From Chondrosia reniformis (taxonomy: Eukaryota; Porifera; Demospongiae; Chondrillida; Chondrillidae), in assembly GCA_947172415.1 (NCBI GenBank), contig OX359192.1:6806401-6870400 (forward strand): a stretch of 64,000 nucleotides of DNA. Reading direction: 5' to 3'. Numbering within the stretch: the stretch's first letter is position 1; each line of letters begins with the position of its first letter. This document shows positions 10,546-21,361 of this stretch, piece after piece. The notes beneath the pieces were generated by a model. It was not told the DNA's origin. It saw only the letters and a list, made by a program, of their open reading frames with translations, and searched no databases. The position numbers were made by a program, and so were the translations under genes.

Positions 10546-12955
10546 CTACTTCATTAAATCCTGATACCACGATTTCATCTCTTCTGTAGTGTACTGATAC
10601 TCCCCTAATAGTGGGTGCTCCTACAGCAGTAAGAGGTTCATTATTAAGCATAATATCAAAGGAAAACATGTGCAATCCAGATATAATCCAACCACAAGTG
10701 TTTAACTGTTACCATTTGTGGAAAAGCTAACACCATTCAATTAAGCATACAAATACAGACCTCTACGTTTCAGAATGCATTCAATGAATTGTCATGAATT
10801 ACCAATAAATCTTTATACTTTGGTCTCTTATTGACATCTTTAGTTAAACTGTGCAAAATAGACAGAAAGAGGTCATGACATAGGAGGCCTTCAAGGTGAA
10901 ATATTTACATGCAGATTCACATACCATGCATGAATAAATTGTCTACAATCTTCATTTACACCTTGAAGATCCTCTGGGAGCCTCGGAGCAGGTCTGTCCA
11001 CAATGTATTCTATCTTCTGAAAGGGAGTCTTGAACTCTGGGAAGGCGGAATGTCCTACAACCAATTCAAACTGGACAAAACTAGTTTGATAAAAATGGCA
11101 TTTGAATAAACAAAAGTATATACTGTACACTAACCAGTGTTAATCCAAGACTCCAGACATCTGAACGAGCATCAAATTTTGGTTGCTCCCCCTCCTGTGC
11201 ACCCAGCATGGGGTCAATCCTTTCAGGCTAAATGAAAACAAGCACTTCAGGTTAAAACATCGTGTGGCTGTGCCCCCCACTCTCAAATTACTTGTCCTTT
11301 GTTAGGCTTTATCTCCTGTAATCAAAATCTTTATGATTACAGACCCTTAATTATCCTCAAAAATATAACAGCAGAAGAAAGGAACCAAGCTTAGTTTATT
11401 TAAGCTTTCTGAACTCCACCATTTGCAAATTAAACATATTTATGCATTAATAAATAGTGTATGAACCCATATTAACAAAAGTATATACATATCAATGAAG
11501 TGCAACAATTGGAAGTAGAAACGAAAACAATATAGTGCCTCTAACAGCCCCTAACAAGACCAAAACAGTTCTTATGGCAAGTCCAGAGGCTATCTATTCA
11601 AGCAAAAAGGGAAGGGAAAGTACCATAGGAAAGGTTACATTCCCCCCAGACTTGGTCATGTGTACACATAATTCTTCAGTTAACAGGCATTAGGTGTTGG
11701 ACTCCCTGCTACAAGACTACTACCATCATGTGATAAGCTAGACTAAGTGTTGGTATGCGAACTCACTGCCATAAATCTTGCACAACCTATATTTGTGTAA
11801 CAAACAGATTTCTGTAATACTCCACTGATTCCAAAGTCACAAAGTTTGACTTCTCCGTGTTTATTAATCAGTATGTTTGAAGGCTTTACATCTATTTAAG
11901 AGAAATTCACTGAGTACACATCTCCACTGACTGACTGGCTTACACTAACCTCTGTGTAGGACCTCTAGCTCTTCCTTTAAATAGTTCAGTCCATTCACCA
12001 GCTGTTATATATATGATACAAATATGATTATCTATTCCAGTATTGTATACACAGACTTACAGCAAATATAATGTTTCGTATCACTCCTTGAGGTATGGTG
12101 GTATTTAGGTTTTGATAAATTAGCTTAACCAAGTCATCCAGTGACCTGTCCATAAGTTCCATGCACAACCAGACATCACCCTACAATATACACACACGAG
12201 AGAAGGTACATTGGATGCCCAAATTGACTCAAACTGATGAGCAGTTGCTATGTCAAGTTGGTATTTGTATATTGGGTATGTATTTCAAACTCACATTATG
12301 CACTAATGCTCCATAGAATGTGACAGTGTGCGGGTGATCCACGCTCTTTCTGAGGACTTCTATTTCTCTCTTCCATCTTCTCCTCTCCTTCTCGTTTAAC
12401 GAGGTATTTAATACAATCTTCTTCACTGCAATCATGCAAGGAAGCTTCGCGTGCTCCATCTTCCACACATCGCCGTACTGGCCTTTTCCGATATGTTTTA
12501 CTTGTTTAAACTCCTCTGCGTGGACATACGGCTCCTGTTGAGACAAAATTATCGTTAACAGTAGGCAATCGACACGATAAGGCCATCTCAAGGATGGTGT
12601 ACTGATCTAAAGGAAATCCTTACTTCGTCTCCTATCTTAAGCTGCGTTGAGTCAGTCAACACTTCGTTTCCAACTTTCGTCTCCTCCCTAAAGAAATTTA
12701 CAAGACGCATGTTCATTCTAAAGAGACGGGGTCAATTACTTGACTCGACTATACCCATTCGTTCACCAACGTACACCATGTCGTCTTCTACTCCCTTGGC
12801 TTGCGAAGGGTTCGGAGCTACAGCATCCAACTTTACATTCTTCTCCTTCAGCATTTTCTCGAGACGGCCTGGGTCAAACGGAAGAATAAAGGATAACATT
12901 CACACAGCTACCAAACTGTGCTTCTCCGAGTTATCCAAAAGGCGTACTCACTCAT
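10546..12955 (-). CDS. MAP kinase kinase, MKK3/6-like
   Basis: Dual-specificity kinase that activates a p38-type MAPK. Eleven exons with consistent phases: 12952-12955, 12775-12868, 12624-12717, 12295-12534, 12061-12180, 11950-12001, 11767-11891, 11135-11227, 10925-11070, 10803-10848, 10546-10620; 362 residues. The first coding exon holds only ATG plus one base. Kinase landmarks: IGKGQYGDV glycine loop, AVKKI lysine, VTFYGALVHN, GDVWLCMELMD, HRDVKPSNI, CDFGISG, MAPERID and the closing CLTKDVNKRPKY. The activation segment reads QKSVCYTNIGCARFMAPE, keeping the Ser-x3-Thr pair that MAP3Ks phosphorylate. LKIGDE before the domain resembles the FxTIGD lead-in of MKK3/6. Intron positions from subdomain V onward match the neighbouring MAP2K, pointing to an ancient tandem duplication. 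MKK3/6 versus MKK4/7 assignment rests on my memory of the families. Confidence 0.9.
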
Positions 12956-13173
12956 TTTCCCCAAACCTTCAGCTAGATCAATGGCTCGGCACTTACAGTA
13001 ATTCTGCTCCTACGCATGCATCCGGTTACGCAATAGTAGTCACATAAAATGTCTACCGGCACAATAGGTCGATCATCATGCATACAGAGGCTCTAGGTTG
13101 TAACGTGCACGTGTTCAAGAGATCTTAAATTAATTACATATACCAAAACCAGGGGATTGTTAGTCCAAAAATA

Positions 13174-15946
13174 CTAGGGATGTGGCATGACCCTTCTCAA
13201 CCATGTTGGTACATCGACATCAGCTTTATCATACTTTTTGACAAATTTCATTTCCTAAAAAAGAGACACACCATCAGTGAACTAGCAGATACAGACACCA
13301 AATGTGACCTTGAATAATTTGTTAAATAACAAGTGCAATGTTCAGTTTAAAACATGAAATGCTAAATTTCAGTATAACTGAACTACAATATTCTATAGGA
13401 ATGCACAGCTTCAATTTTAAATGCAATTTGAAGTGAAAATGATACAGCCTAAATGCCATACAATATGCCAATAGAAGGTGCAGGAGCTTTCTGCATTAAG
13501 CAAGCAAAAAGAGTAAATCCCTGGTAATTAAGAAAGATAACTCACCATTATTTGAGAGACATTGGGCCGCTTTGTGGGATCCTTCTCTAGACTGCATACA
13601 CAAGGTCATTTCAATAAACAAAGGCTGCCATCAAAGTACATTACATGCACACCCACCATGCCGACACTAGATCTCTAAAGTCTTGTGAAAATTCCTTATT
13701 GGCAGGCAGTTTTGGGGCAGGGCCATTGACAACCTCATTCAGCTGGTCAAAAATGGTCTGCCATTTTGAGTAAGGGAACTCACCAACTGCTATTTCATAC
13801 TGGGATTAAGAAAGAGAATGCCAATAGTTAACATTGAAATGAAACTCTCTGTATAAAATAAACACACAGAAATCATTCAGTAATTTCAGTTTCAAAATGA
13901 AAAGAAATTTTAAGACATATACATCCTAGATACAATTTAATGTACTACTGAATGTAGTGACGGATAGTAATTTACAAAATCAACAAAACTAGCGTATTAT
14001 TCATATTTAAGCACATGTACTTTCTATAGTCAACTATGCAATCGCAATGGTACACTAAGTGATAGAGAAGATCCAGTGACTACTGGCCATTAGCCACCAG
14101 AGCTCTGTCACCGAGTTAACCTACATTTCACTGACTATGGAAGCAAGCTAGACCACATATTGACACTCTAAGGTGCAATGGAGTGTCCTACCAAACATAT
14201 GCCAAGGCTCCACACGTCCGCCCTCACTGTGTATCCTTCAGTCTGAGTGGAGGGATCAATGCGTTCAGGCTATATATCAAAAGAAAGTAGGAATGAGGCA
14301 CATGAATACAGGAGAGGATTATGCAACTTACTGCCATATATGGTCTGCAGCCAATCTCCTTGGTTTTAGCAATAGAGTTGATAAGAGTTCCGGTGAGACC
14401 GAAATCACAGAGCTTGATGGAGCCCTCTATGTTCATGACCACATTGGATGGCTTGATGTCTGCAAGAGTAATGAGAGAAGTAGACTTCCTCACTGACACA
14501 AAGTGCAGCAAGTGAATCCACACTTACCTCTGTGCATTACATTTAGCTCTCTCTTTAAATAATGGAGGGCTCTCAAAACCTATAGAAACACTTGTGGTTC
14601 ATAATCTACACACCATATATTGGTCCACAATTCCGGAGTTGCATGATACTTACAGCTACAGTAATCTTTCCTATTATTTCTTCTGGAATGCTTTCCTTCC
14701 TCTCCTGGTACACTCGCTTTGCTACTGCTTCCAGACTGAAATCCATTAGCTCCATACAAATCCAGACATCACCCTATCAGTGAGGGAAATGTGTCCATAA
14801 CAATAGTCCTACAGTGGACAGTTAAGAACTAACATCTCTCAAACAGTATCCATAAAAGTCAACAATATTCTGACACTTTTTTGCAGCTAACTGTAGGGAA
14901 ATTGACAGCTCCCTAATCTCACGCCCACTGTCCTGACTAGAACTGCCACTGGCTTGTAAATTTTGTAGATTTACTCTCTAAAAAAAGAAAACAGGAACAG
15001 TATATAAACCCTTTAAACTACACTATAGTTCACAAACCTTAACAGCAATGTTTTTTCCCAGCTTTTTGTTTCTCATCTTGTGAACAGTACTAAAGTTTCC
15101 ATCTCCAATGGTACCAAGTTCTTCAAGGTCATCAGGGTTGACCATGTGGAGTTCAGGGTTCAGACGTAGCTTCTCAAGTTCCTCATCCAAACTGGACTCA
15201 GATGGTAGCCTAACAAGAAACACACAAACACTTTCTGCTTGCAACATTTCCAAACCTTAGTTACCAATAACAAGTTTTATTGTTGTTAAAAGACTTTCTT
15301 TTCCATACATGTAACATACAATATCATCTTTGATTTGGTACATATAGTTAGATAAGATATGATATTTTGAATGATAGGTAATTCATCTATGTTTACCATC
15401 TGGTGAGAGTGTTGCGTGAAATGAATATATTAAATAGTGAAATAATTCATAACAGATCCCAGAATTCTGAGTTTCTTCCTAGATAATGTATACAAGACCT
15501 GACTTGCAGTAAATATGACTTGTAACAATTATAGAGCTACTAGCGATCTGAAAGCTAAAGATATTGTAGACTTTCCAATTAAAAGAAACCATATTATCGA
15601 CAAAGTTTCATATAGAATTGCTAACGAGACAAATATTGACAATTATTACGCGTGGCAGTTTAAGTTTGTGGTGCGATTTGGATCCAAAAGCACGCACAAA
15701 CACTAATACGTGAACCTTTGCATGACAACTGGAGCTCAGCCGCGTCAAACCAACCTCTAAAGTATTACCACAGCTACCGATGAGGTCATAGCATAAAAAA
15801 TCTTAACAATATTAACAAGAAATTGAATATATTAACTTTGGATCCATCTGTTTAGGAGCGTCCGTTGGTGTCGGCGTACCCATCGGTGGCTTCTTTCTAG
15901 CTCCACCAAGACCAAGACCTCCCACCTTCGGCTTTTGGTCAGACAT
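13174..15946 (-). CDS. MAP kinase kinase, MKK4-like
   Basis: Second MAP2K, likely acting on JNK/p38-type MAPKs. Ten exons: 15837-15946, 15038-15209, 14834-14977, 14654-14773, 14528-14579, 14332-14459, 14192-14269, 13657-13799, 13546-13591, 13174-13254; 357 residues. The N terminus MSDQKPKVGGLGLGGARKKP is basic and Gly-rich and may hold a MAPK docking site. Kinase motifs: NIAVKRV lysine, GDVWICMELMDFS, MHRDIKPSNV, CDFGLTG, INSIAKTKEIGCRPYMAPE with the SIAKT phospho pair exactly as in MKK4, and ADVWSLGI. Odd points: the glycine loop reads GDGNFSTV, so the third glycine is Ser, and the DFG region has LTG where ISG is usual. Shares exon sizes (120, 52, 46 nt) with the MAP2K downstream. The start codon lies 62 bp from that of THUMPD3. 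Confidence 0.9.
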
Positions 15947-16008
15947 TTTGCGTAGGTATTACCACGTGATAATCTAGATCACCGGGAAAAGCCCACAAGC
16001 TCGGAAAA
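15947..16008. promoter_or_regulatory. Shared 62-bp divergent promoter, MKK4-like / THUMPD3
   Basis: Only 62 bp separate the two ATGs on opposite strands. The segment contains the palindrome CACGTG, an E-box, at about 15963-15968. Both genes must have very short 5' untranslated regions or overlapping transcription starts. Confidence 0.6.
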
Positions 16009-17127
16009 ATGGCAGCTACGGAGTGTGTTAACGAAGATTACTTTTGCATCTTGCAAGCAACAGTGCCTACTGGCTTTGAACAAGTAGCATCTAAAGAATG
16101 CAACGCGTTATTTGGAACATGTTCAACATTTCACAAAGCTGGAGGCAGAGTTAATATACCCGTACGTCTCCAAGAAGACGTTTTGAAGGCTAAACAACTG
16201 CGAAGTGTTGATCATATACAAGTGCTAATTAAAGAGTGTCCTAATTTTTGTGAAAATGCTGAGAAAGCTCTTGAAGTTTTAGGTCGTATTCCTGACCAAA
16301 TTTCATGGGAAAGATCTTTGGAAGTATGGAAGATGTACAACCCAGATCTACAACTTGCCAATGTCTCTTTTCGAGTCACGTGTCATAGAAGTGGTAAAAA
16401 CATCGGATTTGGTTCCCCTGATGTAGCAAGGGTTGTCGGATCTGGAGTGAATGAGAAATTTGGTTGGAAAGTAGATTTAGAAAGGTTTGATTTAGAAGTA
16501 ATAGTTTATGTGATTGAACTGTCAGCGTCCTTGCTAATTGGACTCAACAGAGAGTCATTCCATGTCCGCAACATTGTTCACTTTGGACCCACAGTCCTGA
16601 GGGCCACGGTGTGCTATGGCCTGCTACACTTGGCAGACATCAGAGCTGGTGACACGGTGCTGGATCCCATGTGTGGCAGTGGATCCATCAGTATAGAGGG
16701 TGCCCTAGCCTGGCCTCATTCCTACCATTTGGCTGGAGATATTCATGAGTTAGCTGCGCCTCGGACACAGTCTAACATCCAAGCTCTGGAGGATTTGATC
16801 AAGGTTGATGTACTTCAGTGGGATATTACCCACCTCCCTATCAGAACAGGATGCATTGATGTCCTTGTTACAGATCTTCCTTTTGGGAAAAAGCTTGGAA
16901 ATAAACAGTCAAATCGTGTCCTGTACCCAAAAGCTGTAGACGAAATGGCAAGGGTAAGTCGCTTGGAAATTGGCAGGGCAGTGCTCTTGACAGCTGACTC
17001 CAAAGCCCTATCAACCGTTTTAGCTAAAACTTTGTATTGGAGTCGTCGGCATATTCAGAATGTCAATGTTGGAGGTTTAAAAGCCACAGTATTTGTATTA
17101 CGGAGGACCAAGCGGCCATTTCTGTAG
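16009..17127 (+). CDS. THUMPD3: THUMP domain tRNA guanosine N2-methyltransferase
   Basis: THUMPD3 with TRMT112 makes N2-methylguanosine at positions 6 and 7 of tRNAs. Single exon, 372 residues. The N-terminal ferredoxin-like and THUMP part spans about residues 10-180 (ATVPTGFEQVASKEC, FRVTCHRSGKN). A Rossmann methyltransferase follows: VLDPMCGSGSISIEGAL is the S-adenosylmethionine loop and VTDLPFGKKLG is the (D/N)PPF-type catalytic motif in the form TDLPFG known from THUMPD3 rather than THUMPD2. It is shorter than human THUMPD3 (about 500 residues) because the low-complexity insert in the THUMP region is missing. Intronless, unlike most neighbours, and head to head with the MKK4-like gene. 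Confidence 0.93.
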   Translation: MAATECVNEDYFCILQATVPTGFEQVASKECNALFGTCSTFHKAGGRVNIPVRLQEDVLKAKQLRSVDHIQVLIKECPNFCENAEKALEVLGRIPDQISWERSLEVWKMYNPDLQLANVSFRVTCHRSGKNIGFGSPDVARVVGSGVNEKFGWKVDLERFDLEVIVYVIELSASLLIGLNRESFHVRNIVHFGPTVLRATVCYGLLHLADIRAGDTVLDPMCGSGSISIEGALAWPHSYHLAGDIHELAAPRTQSNIQALEDLIKVDVLQWDITHLPIRTGCIDVLVTDLPFGKKLGNKQSNRVLYPKAVDEMARVSRLEIGRAVLLTADSKALSTVLAKTLYWSRRHIQNVNVGGLKATVFVLRRTKRPFL

Positions 17128-17504
17128 ACGAGTTCTCATTTCAGAGCATGTAACTGGCTGTTTAAGACAATATCAAGTCATTGATTGGACATTTTATAAT
17201 TTGACCCAACATCACTATTTAATTGAGTATATTTCATAAAGTGTCTCTTGGACTACGTACTGTGCCTTACGACATAGATTACGACATAGATAGTGAGTGA
17301 GTGAATGAGTTCAGTGACATATACATATGTATGTATATACCATCAAACATAGGAAAGTGGTTATATGTAAAATTAGACAAAATTGTGTATATGATATAGT
17401 TGAATATGTATGTACAACAGCTTAATATATATCAAAATAAGTATGTATCTACAGCGTGGCATCGTGTGTGGGTAACAGTTTGTCTTTCAATATCATGCGG
17501 AACA
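17128..17504. other. Convergent 3' intergenic region, THUMPD3 / MGRN1
   Basis: AT-rich with short direct repeats (ATTACGACATAGAT, GTGAGTGAGTGAATGAGT near 17285-17312). No gene seen; holds both 3' untranslated regions. Confidence 0.5.
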
Positions 17505-20500
17505 TTAACTCGAGTGGTCATGCAACAGTTTTGCACAAGAACCAGTAGAAGAAGCTGACTGCTCACTGGTGGAATTTGAAGTAGAACTCCCCCTTGAACG
17601 TGCTAGGCCCTCCACAACTAAAACTGGTTCACTCTCCTCAGAAGGCGTGCCTGTAAACATGTAAATGTACCACTCAACACAAATACACTAGTTGAGTCAG
17701 GTAAGAGAAGGACAACTTAGCACTTGCCTGGTAAATTGATTACTGCAGAATTCTCTAATACTATAGGAGATGAAGATGTTTCTGGATAACCTATTACAAT
17801 TGGATTTTGCTGATCATCTTTGCCTTCTTCTTCGTTTGCTAACACTACCTCGACAGCAGTGGGTGTCCTACAAAGTACACGTAACAAACTAACTTATATT
17901 GCATCAGGTATGTGGTGTTTACTTACACTGAAGCGGTCAAGGTTACTGGTTCTTCATCTTGATCCCCCTCTACCTGCTCTTCACCCATCTCTTCTGCATT
18001 GTCTGCCTCCGTAGTCTCACATTCTCCCTCATTCTCCACTGCTGCAGCTGACTGGTTGTTGGCAGCTTCTTCTTCAGGGTGGTACTCTGGGTAGCCATTG
18101 ATTGCTGTCATAAGGGGAATCACCCTTTTCCCAGCAAACTGAGAAATATAAAAGTCTCTCTATAAGGTTTGCAGGCATTATCTGGCCAATTTATACATGT
18201 GTACATATAAAGTAGCTAAATGTAAATTCAACACATTCAACACAAGAATACACTACAATGGATGTTCCAGTGCTTTTTTATTTCAATAGGAATATCAGTG
18301 CTAGTCATATGAACGAAACAGGATGTCTCTCAACTGATGACATTCAGCCCAAACATACCTCCATGGCTTCTTCATCCACATCATCTCGTTCTTCCACCCT
18401 GACCACAGCATCCATTCTCAACATGGCAGTGAATGCTAAAGAGCCAATACAAATGGATATACCACGGTTATGTGGTCATCTCTCAGTTCACTCACGGGCT
18501 CTGCAGATAGGACATGTGCTGGCTTTGTATCTCAGGCTGCTGGCACAAGTGTTGCACACACAGAAGTGCTTACAGGGAAGGAGTACAGTGTCTCGAGTGT
18601 CAGTGAAGCAGACAATGCACTCTGCCCCAGTGTCCTCATCAAAATCATCCTCATTACTGTCAGGCTCCTCATCCACCATCTAACACCAGCAGAAGATAGC
18701 ACGAGTCACAGTTGTACACTTGGGAGCAATGGTATCACCACTGAAAAGTCCTATTTATAGCAATATACAGCTTTGACTGACCTTTTTGTTCTCAATGCCA
18801 TATATATCTTGCAGAAGGTATTCAAGATCATCCACCTACCACCAAGTCATGAGGTATGTTAGACAGTATACACATATGAGAGACAAGAGTGGCAGGTATG
18901 TTAGACAGTATACACATATGAGAGACAAGAGTGGCAGGTATGTTAGACAGTATACACATATGAGAGACAAGAGTGGCAGGTATGTTAGACAGTATACACA
19001 TATGAGAGACAAGAGTGGCAGGTATGTTAGACAGTATACACATATGAGAGACAAGAGTGGCAGGTATGTTAGACAGTATACACATATGAGAGACAAGAGT
19101 GGCAGGTATGTTAGACACGTGATAGGAGAGTGTCGCCTAGTGACAACTTACAAATAACTTTTGCTTCACAATTTTTGCTATATAACCGACTGAACTGGCA
19201 TTTGACTGCTCAACACTCACAATAGTCATCTGATATTGCTTGCTTATGTGACCTTTGTGTATAGGAATAACATCAGCCACAAGATACAGTCATACACAGT
19301 CATAAGATACAGTCATACACAGTCATAAGATACAGTCATACACAGCCATAAGATACAGTCATACACAGTCATAAGATACAGTCATACACAGTCATAAGAT
19401 ACAGTCATACACAGCCATAAGATACAGTCATACACAGCCATAAGATATAGTCATACACAGCCATAAGATACAGTCATACACAGCCATAAGATACAGTCAT
19501 ACACAGCCATAAGATACAGTCATACACAGCCATAAGATACAGTCATACACAGTCATAAGATACAGTCATACACAGTCATAAGATACAGTCATACACAGCC
19601 ATAAGATACAGTCATACACAGTCATAAGATACAGTCATACACAGCCATAAGATACAGTCATACACAGTCATAAGATATAGTCATACACAGTCATAAGATA
19701 CAGTCATACACAGTCATAAGATACAGTCATACACAGTCATAAGATACATGGCAGAGTTCCTACTGAGGGTACACGCTTAGTGAACTCCCTGTAGCACACT
19801 ATTTGGTTGGATCAACACACACGACAACTTACTATCAGGACAGTCTGTTTCCAGCACTATGACTAATGGAAAAGAGTTATTCTCTTCTGAAAATGTGAGC
19901 TGTCACATGTAAGAAGATTTGGATCAATTTGATACAGTTTGACCATTCACAATAGCAAGTGTCTACACGTTACCTCTGCAGCGTTCCAGTCACTTGTGGT
20001 TAGAGTGTAGTTATCACCATTGAACACCTTCCCAGAACCAGCTGGGCATTCAAATGTGCTCTTCACAAGATCAGAACTGTATAGCAATATGTACGTATAT
20101 ACACATATAACATACTACAACAAGTTACCACCACCCCTATATACACTTGATGAATATATTACTGTACCCAAGATGCCAACCAGTTAAGGGGCATGGGGCT
20201 GCACTTGGGTACATACGTACATATAGGCCAGGGCTGCATAGAGGGGGGGGCATTTACCCCCTTAGGATTGATTTTGCCCTCCACCCCTCCCAGACTTTTG
20301 GGAACCCCCTAAACTGCTTCAACACCCTCATACCATTGCCCCCCAAAAATGTTGGAAATTTTGCCCCCTCTGGCTCCAAGTTCTGCATACAGCCCTGTCT
20401 AAGGCCATCACCACTTGCAAGACTACCCGGCCATCCATCCTGGTCATAGCCTATGGCTTATCAAACTTCTTTCAAAAGGAGATACCCTTCACATATGCAT

Positions 20501-21181
20501 CATGCACACTCTCATACTGAAATTATCAGTAGAAACACAATTAGAAATAAGTCATTGTTATTCACTTAACTTGAAACATGATACGACAGGTAATCAACAA
20601 CTATGTATAATGCCTTGCTTACGATTTAACTAAATCTCTCATTTCAATGTTACAGGACAGCTGCTCGTAGAGCATCACTTTACAGGGTACATCCGCATCG
20701 TAGGTAAACTCCAAATGATAACAATCTGATTGGCCATGCCGAACAAGCCTAACCGAATCCTTCTGTACGTTAACATTACATCTCAATATACCAGTTGGAT
20801 CGTTAGGAGACGGACGCTTGTATGGAAACTACGGAGAAAAGCATTCAATACAATAACGGCGTACCTTCAAGTAGGTTATGCTAAATTACCACTGAAGGTT
20901 GACTTGGAAGAAATTTCAAATCTTCTTTATTCCCAAAAAGATAGGATTCGGGGTCGACTGAGCGGAAATAACCTTTTCCAAGATAGAAAAATCCAGAAAA
21001 GTATCCCTTTTCTACAGTAAGCGAGAGAGTTTACGTTATTGACTTGGCATATATGAATACCGCATAGACACGAACTTGTAATTTCCTCTGATTCTGAATT
21101 GCGTACACCTGAAGGACCAGAATTCTCTGGATCTACTGTTGGTATACGCCTCCCGTCCCGTCTCCCAAACGTCTGTCCCAT
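17505..21181 (-). CDS. MGRN1: Mahogunin-type RING E3 ubiquitin ligase (MGRN1/RNF157)
   Basis: E3 ligase related to Mahogunin, which in animals ubiquitinates TSG101 and melanocortin receptors. Twelve exons in frame: 21109-21181, 20890-21011, 20623-20828, 19974-20076, 19833-19881, 19152-19252, 18782-18835, 18496-18679, 18359-18435, 17927-18138, 17728-17867, 17505-17650; 488 residues. Starts MGQTFGRRDGRR, fitting the N-myristoylated MG start of the family. The middle holds the conserved DAR2 region (YFRSVDPESYLFGN, FPYKRPSP, KDSVRLVRHG, LEFTYDADV). LLQDIYGIENKK leads to a C3HC4 RING: CIVC, PCKH, CVCNTC, CPIC. The tail is acidic and Ser-rich. The intron after exon 11 uses a GC donor (CCAG|GCAAGT, 17727-17726). 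One single gene stands where vertebrates have the MGRN1/RNF157 pair, so the symbol is provisional. Two introns are filled by minisatellites. Confidence 0.92.
18850..19117. repeat. Minisatellite, 42-bp unit, about 6 copies, in MGRN1 intron 6
   Basis: Near-perfect repeats of GTATGTTAGACAGTATACAC plus ATATGAGAGACAAGAGTGGCAG. Because 42 is divisible by 3 the array is open in several frames and produces false repeat proteins on both strands. It fills nearly the entire intron between MGRN1 exons 6 and 7. Confidence 0.97.
19278..19748. repeat. Minisatellite, 23-bp unit, about 20 copies, in MGRN1 intron 5
   Basis: Repeats of ATAAGATACAGTCATACACAG plus TC or CC. The C/T difference at the last bases alternates irregularly along the array. 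It occupies most of the intron upstream (in gene sense) of exon 6, ending about 26 bp before the acceptor at 19253. Confidence 0.97.
20229..20397. mobile_element. MITE-like element, copy 1, with CAGGGCTG inverted ends
   Basis: About 169 bp in an MGRN1 intron. The left end reads CAGGGCTGCATA and the right end TGCATACAGCCCTG, so the outer bases form an imperfect inverted repeat. The body has G runs on the left and C runs on the right plus GACTTTTGGGAACCCCCTAA. A related element lies at 32040-32176 in a U2AF2 intron. No open frame, so it would be non-autonomous. Class and target-site duplication are not clear. Confidence 0.6.
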
Positions 21182-21361
21182 AGCTATACAGTTAACTTCA
21201 AAAAATAACAGACTAAAGAATACACATTATCACGGGGTTTTTCCAACACCATTTATGGCCACTACCGGCCCATCACGGGATATCATTATCTGTTTACTTC
21301 CGGGCTCACTAAACCACAAGCTTTTAATTGAAGAAATTAAGACAGTAAAACTGACACTTTA

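Noticed and set aside
18786-19157. Open frames of repeated RYVRQYTHMRDKSG (and minus-strand counterparts)
   Set aside because: Translation of the 42-bp minisatellite between MGRN1 exons 6 and 7; open on both strands because the unit length is a multiple of 3.
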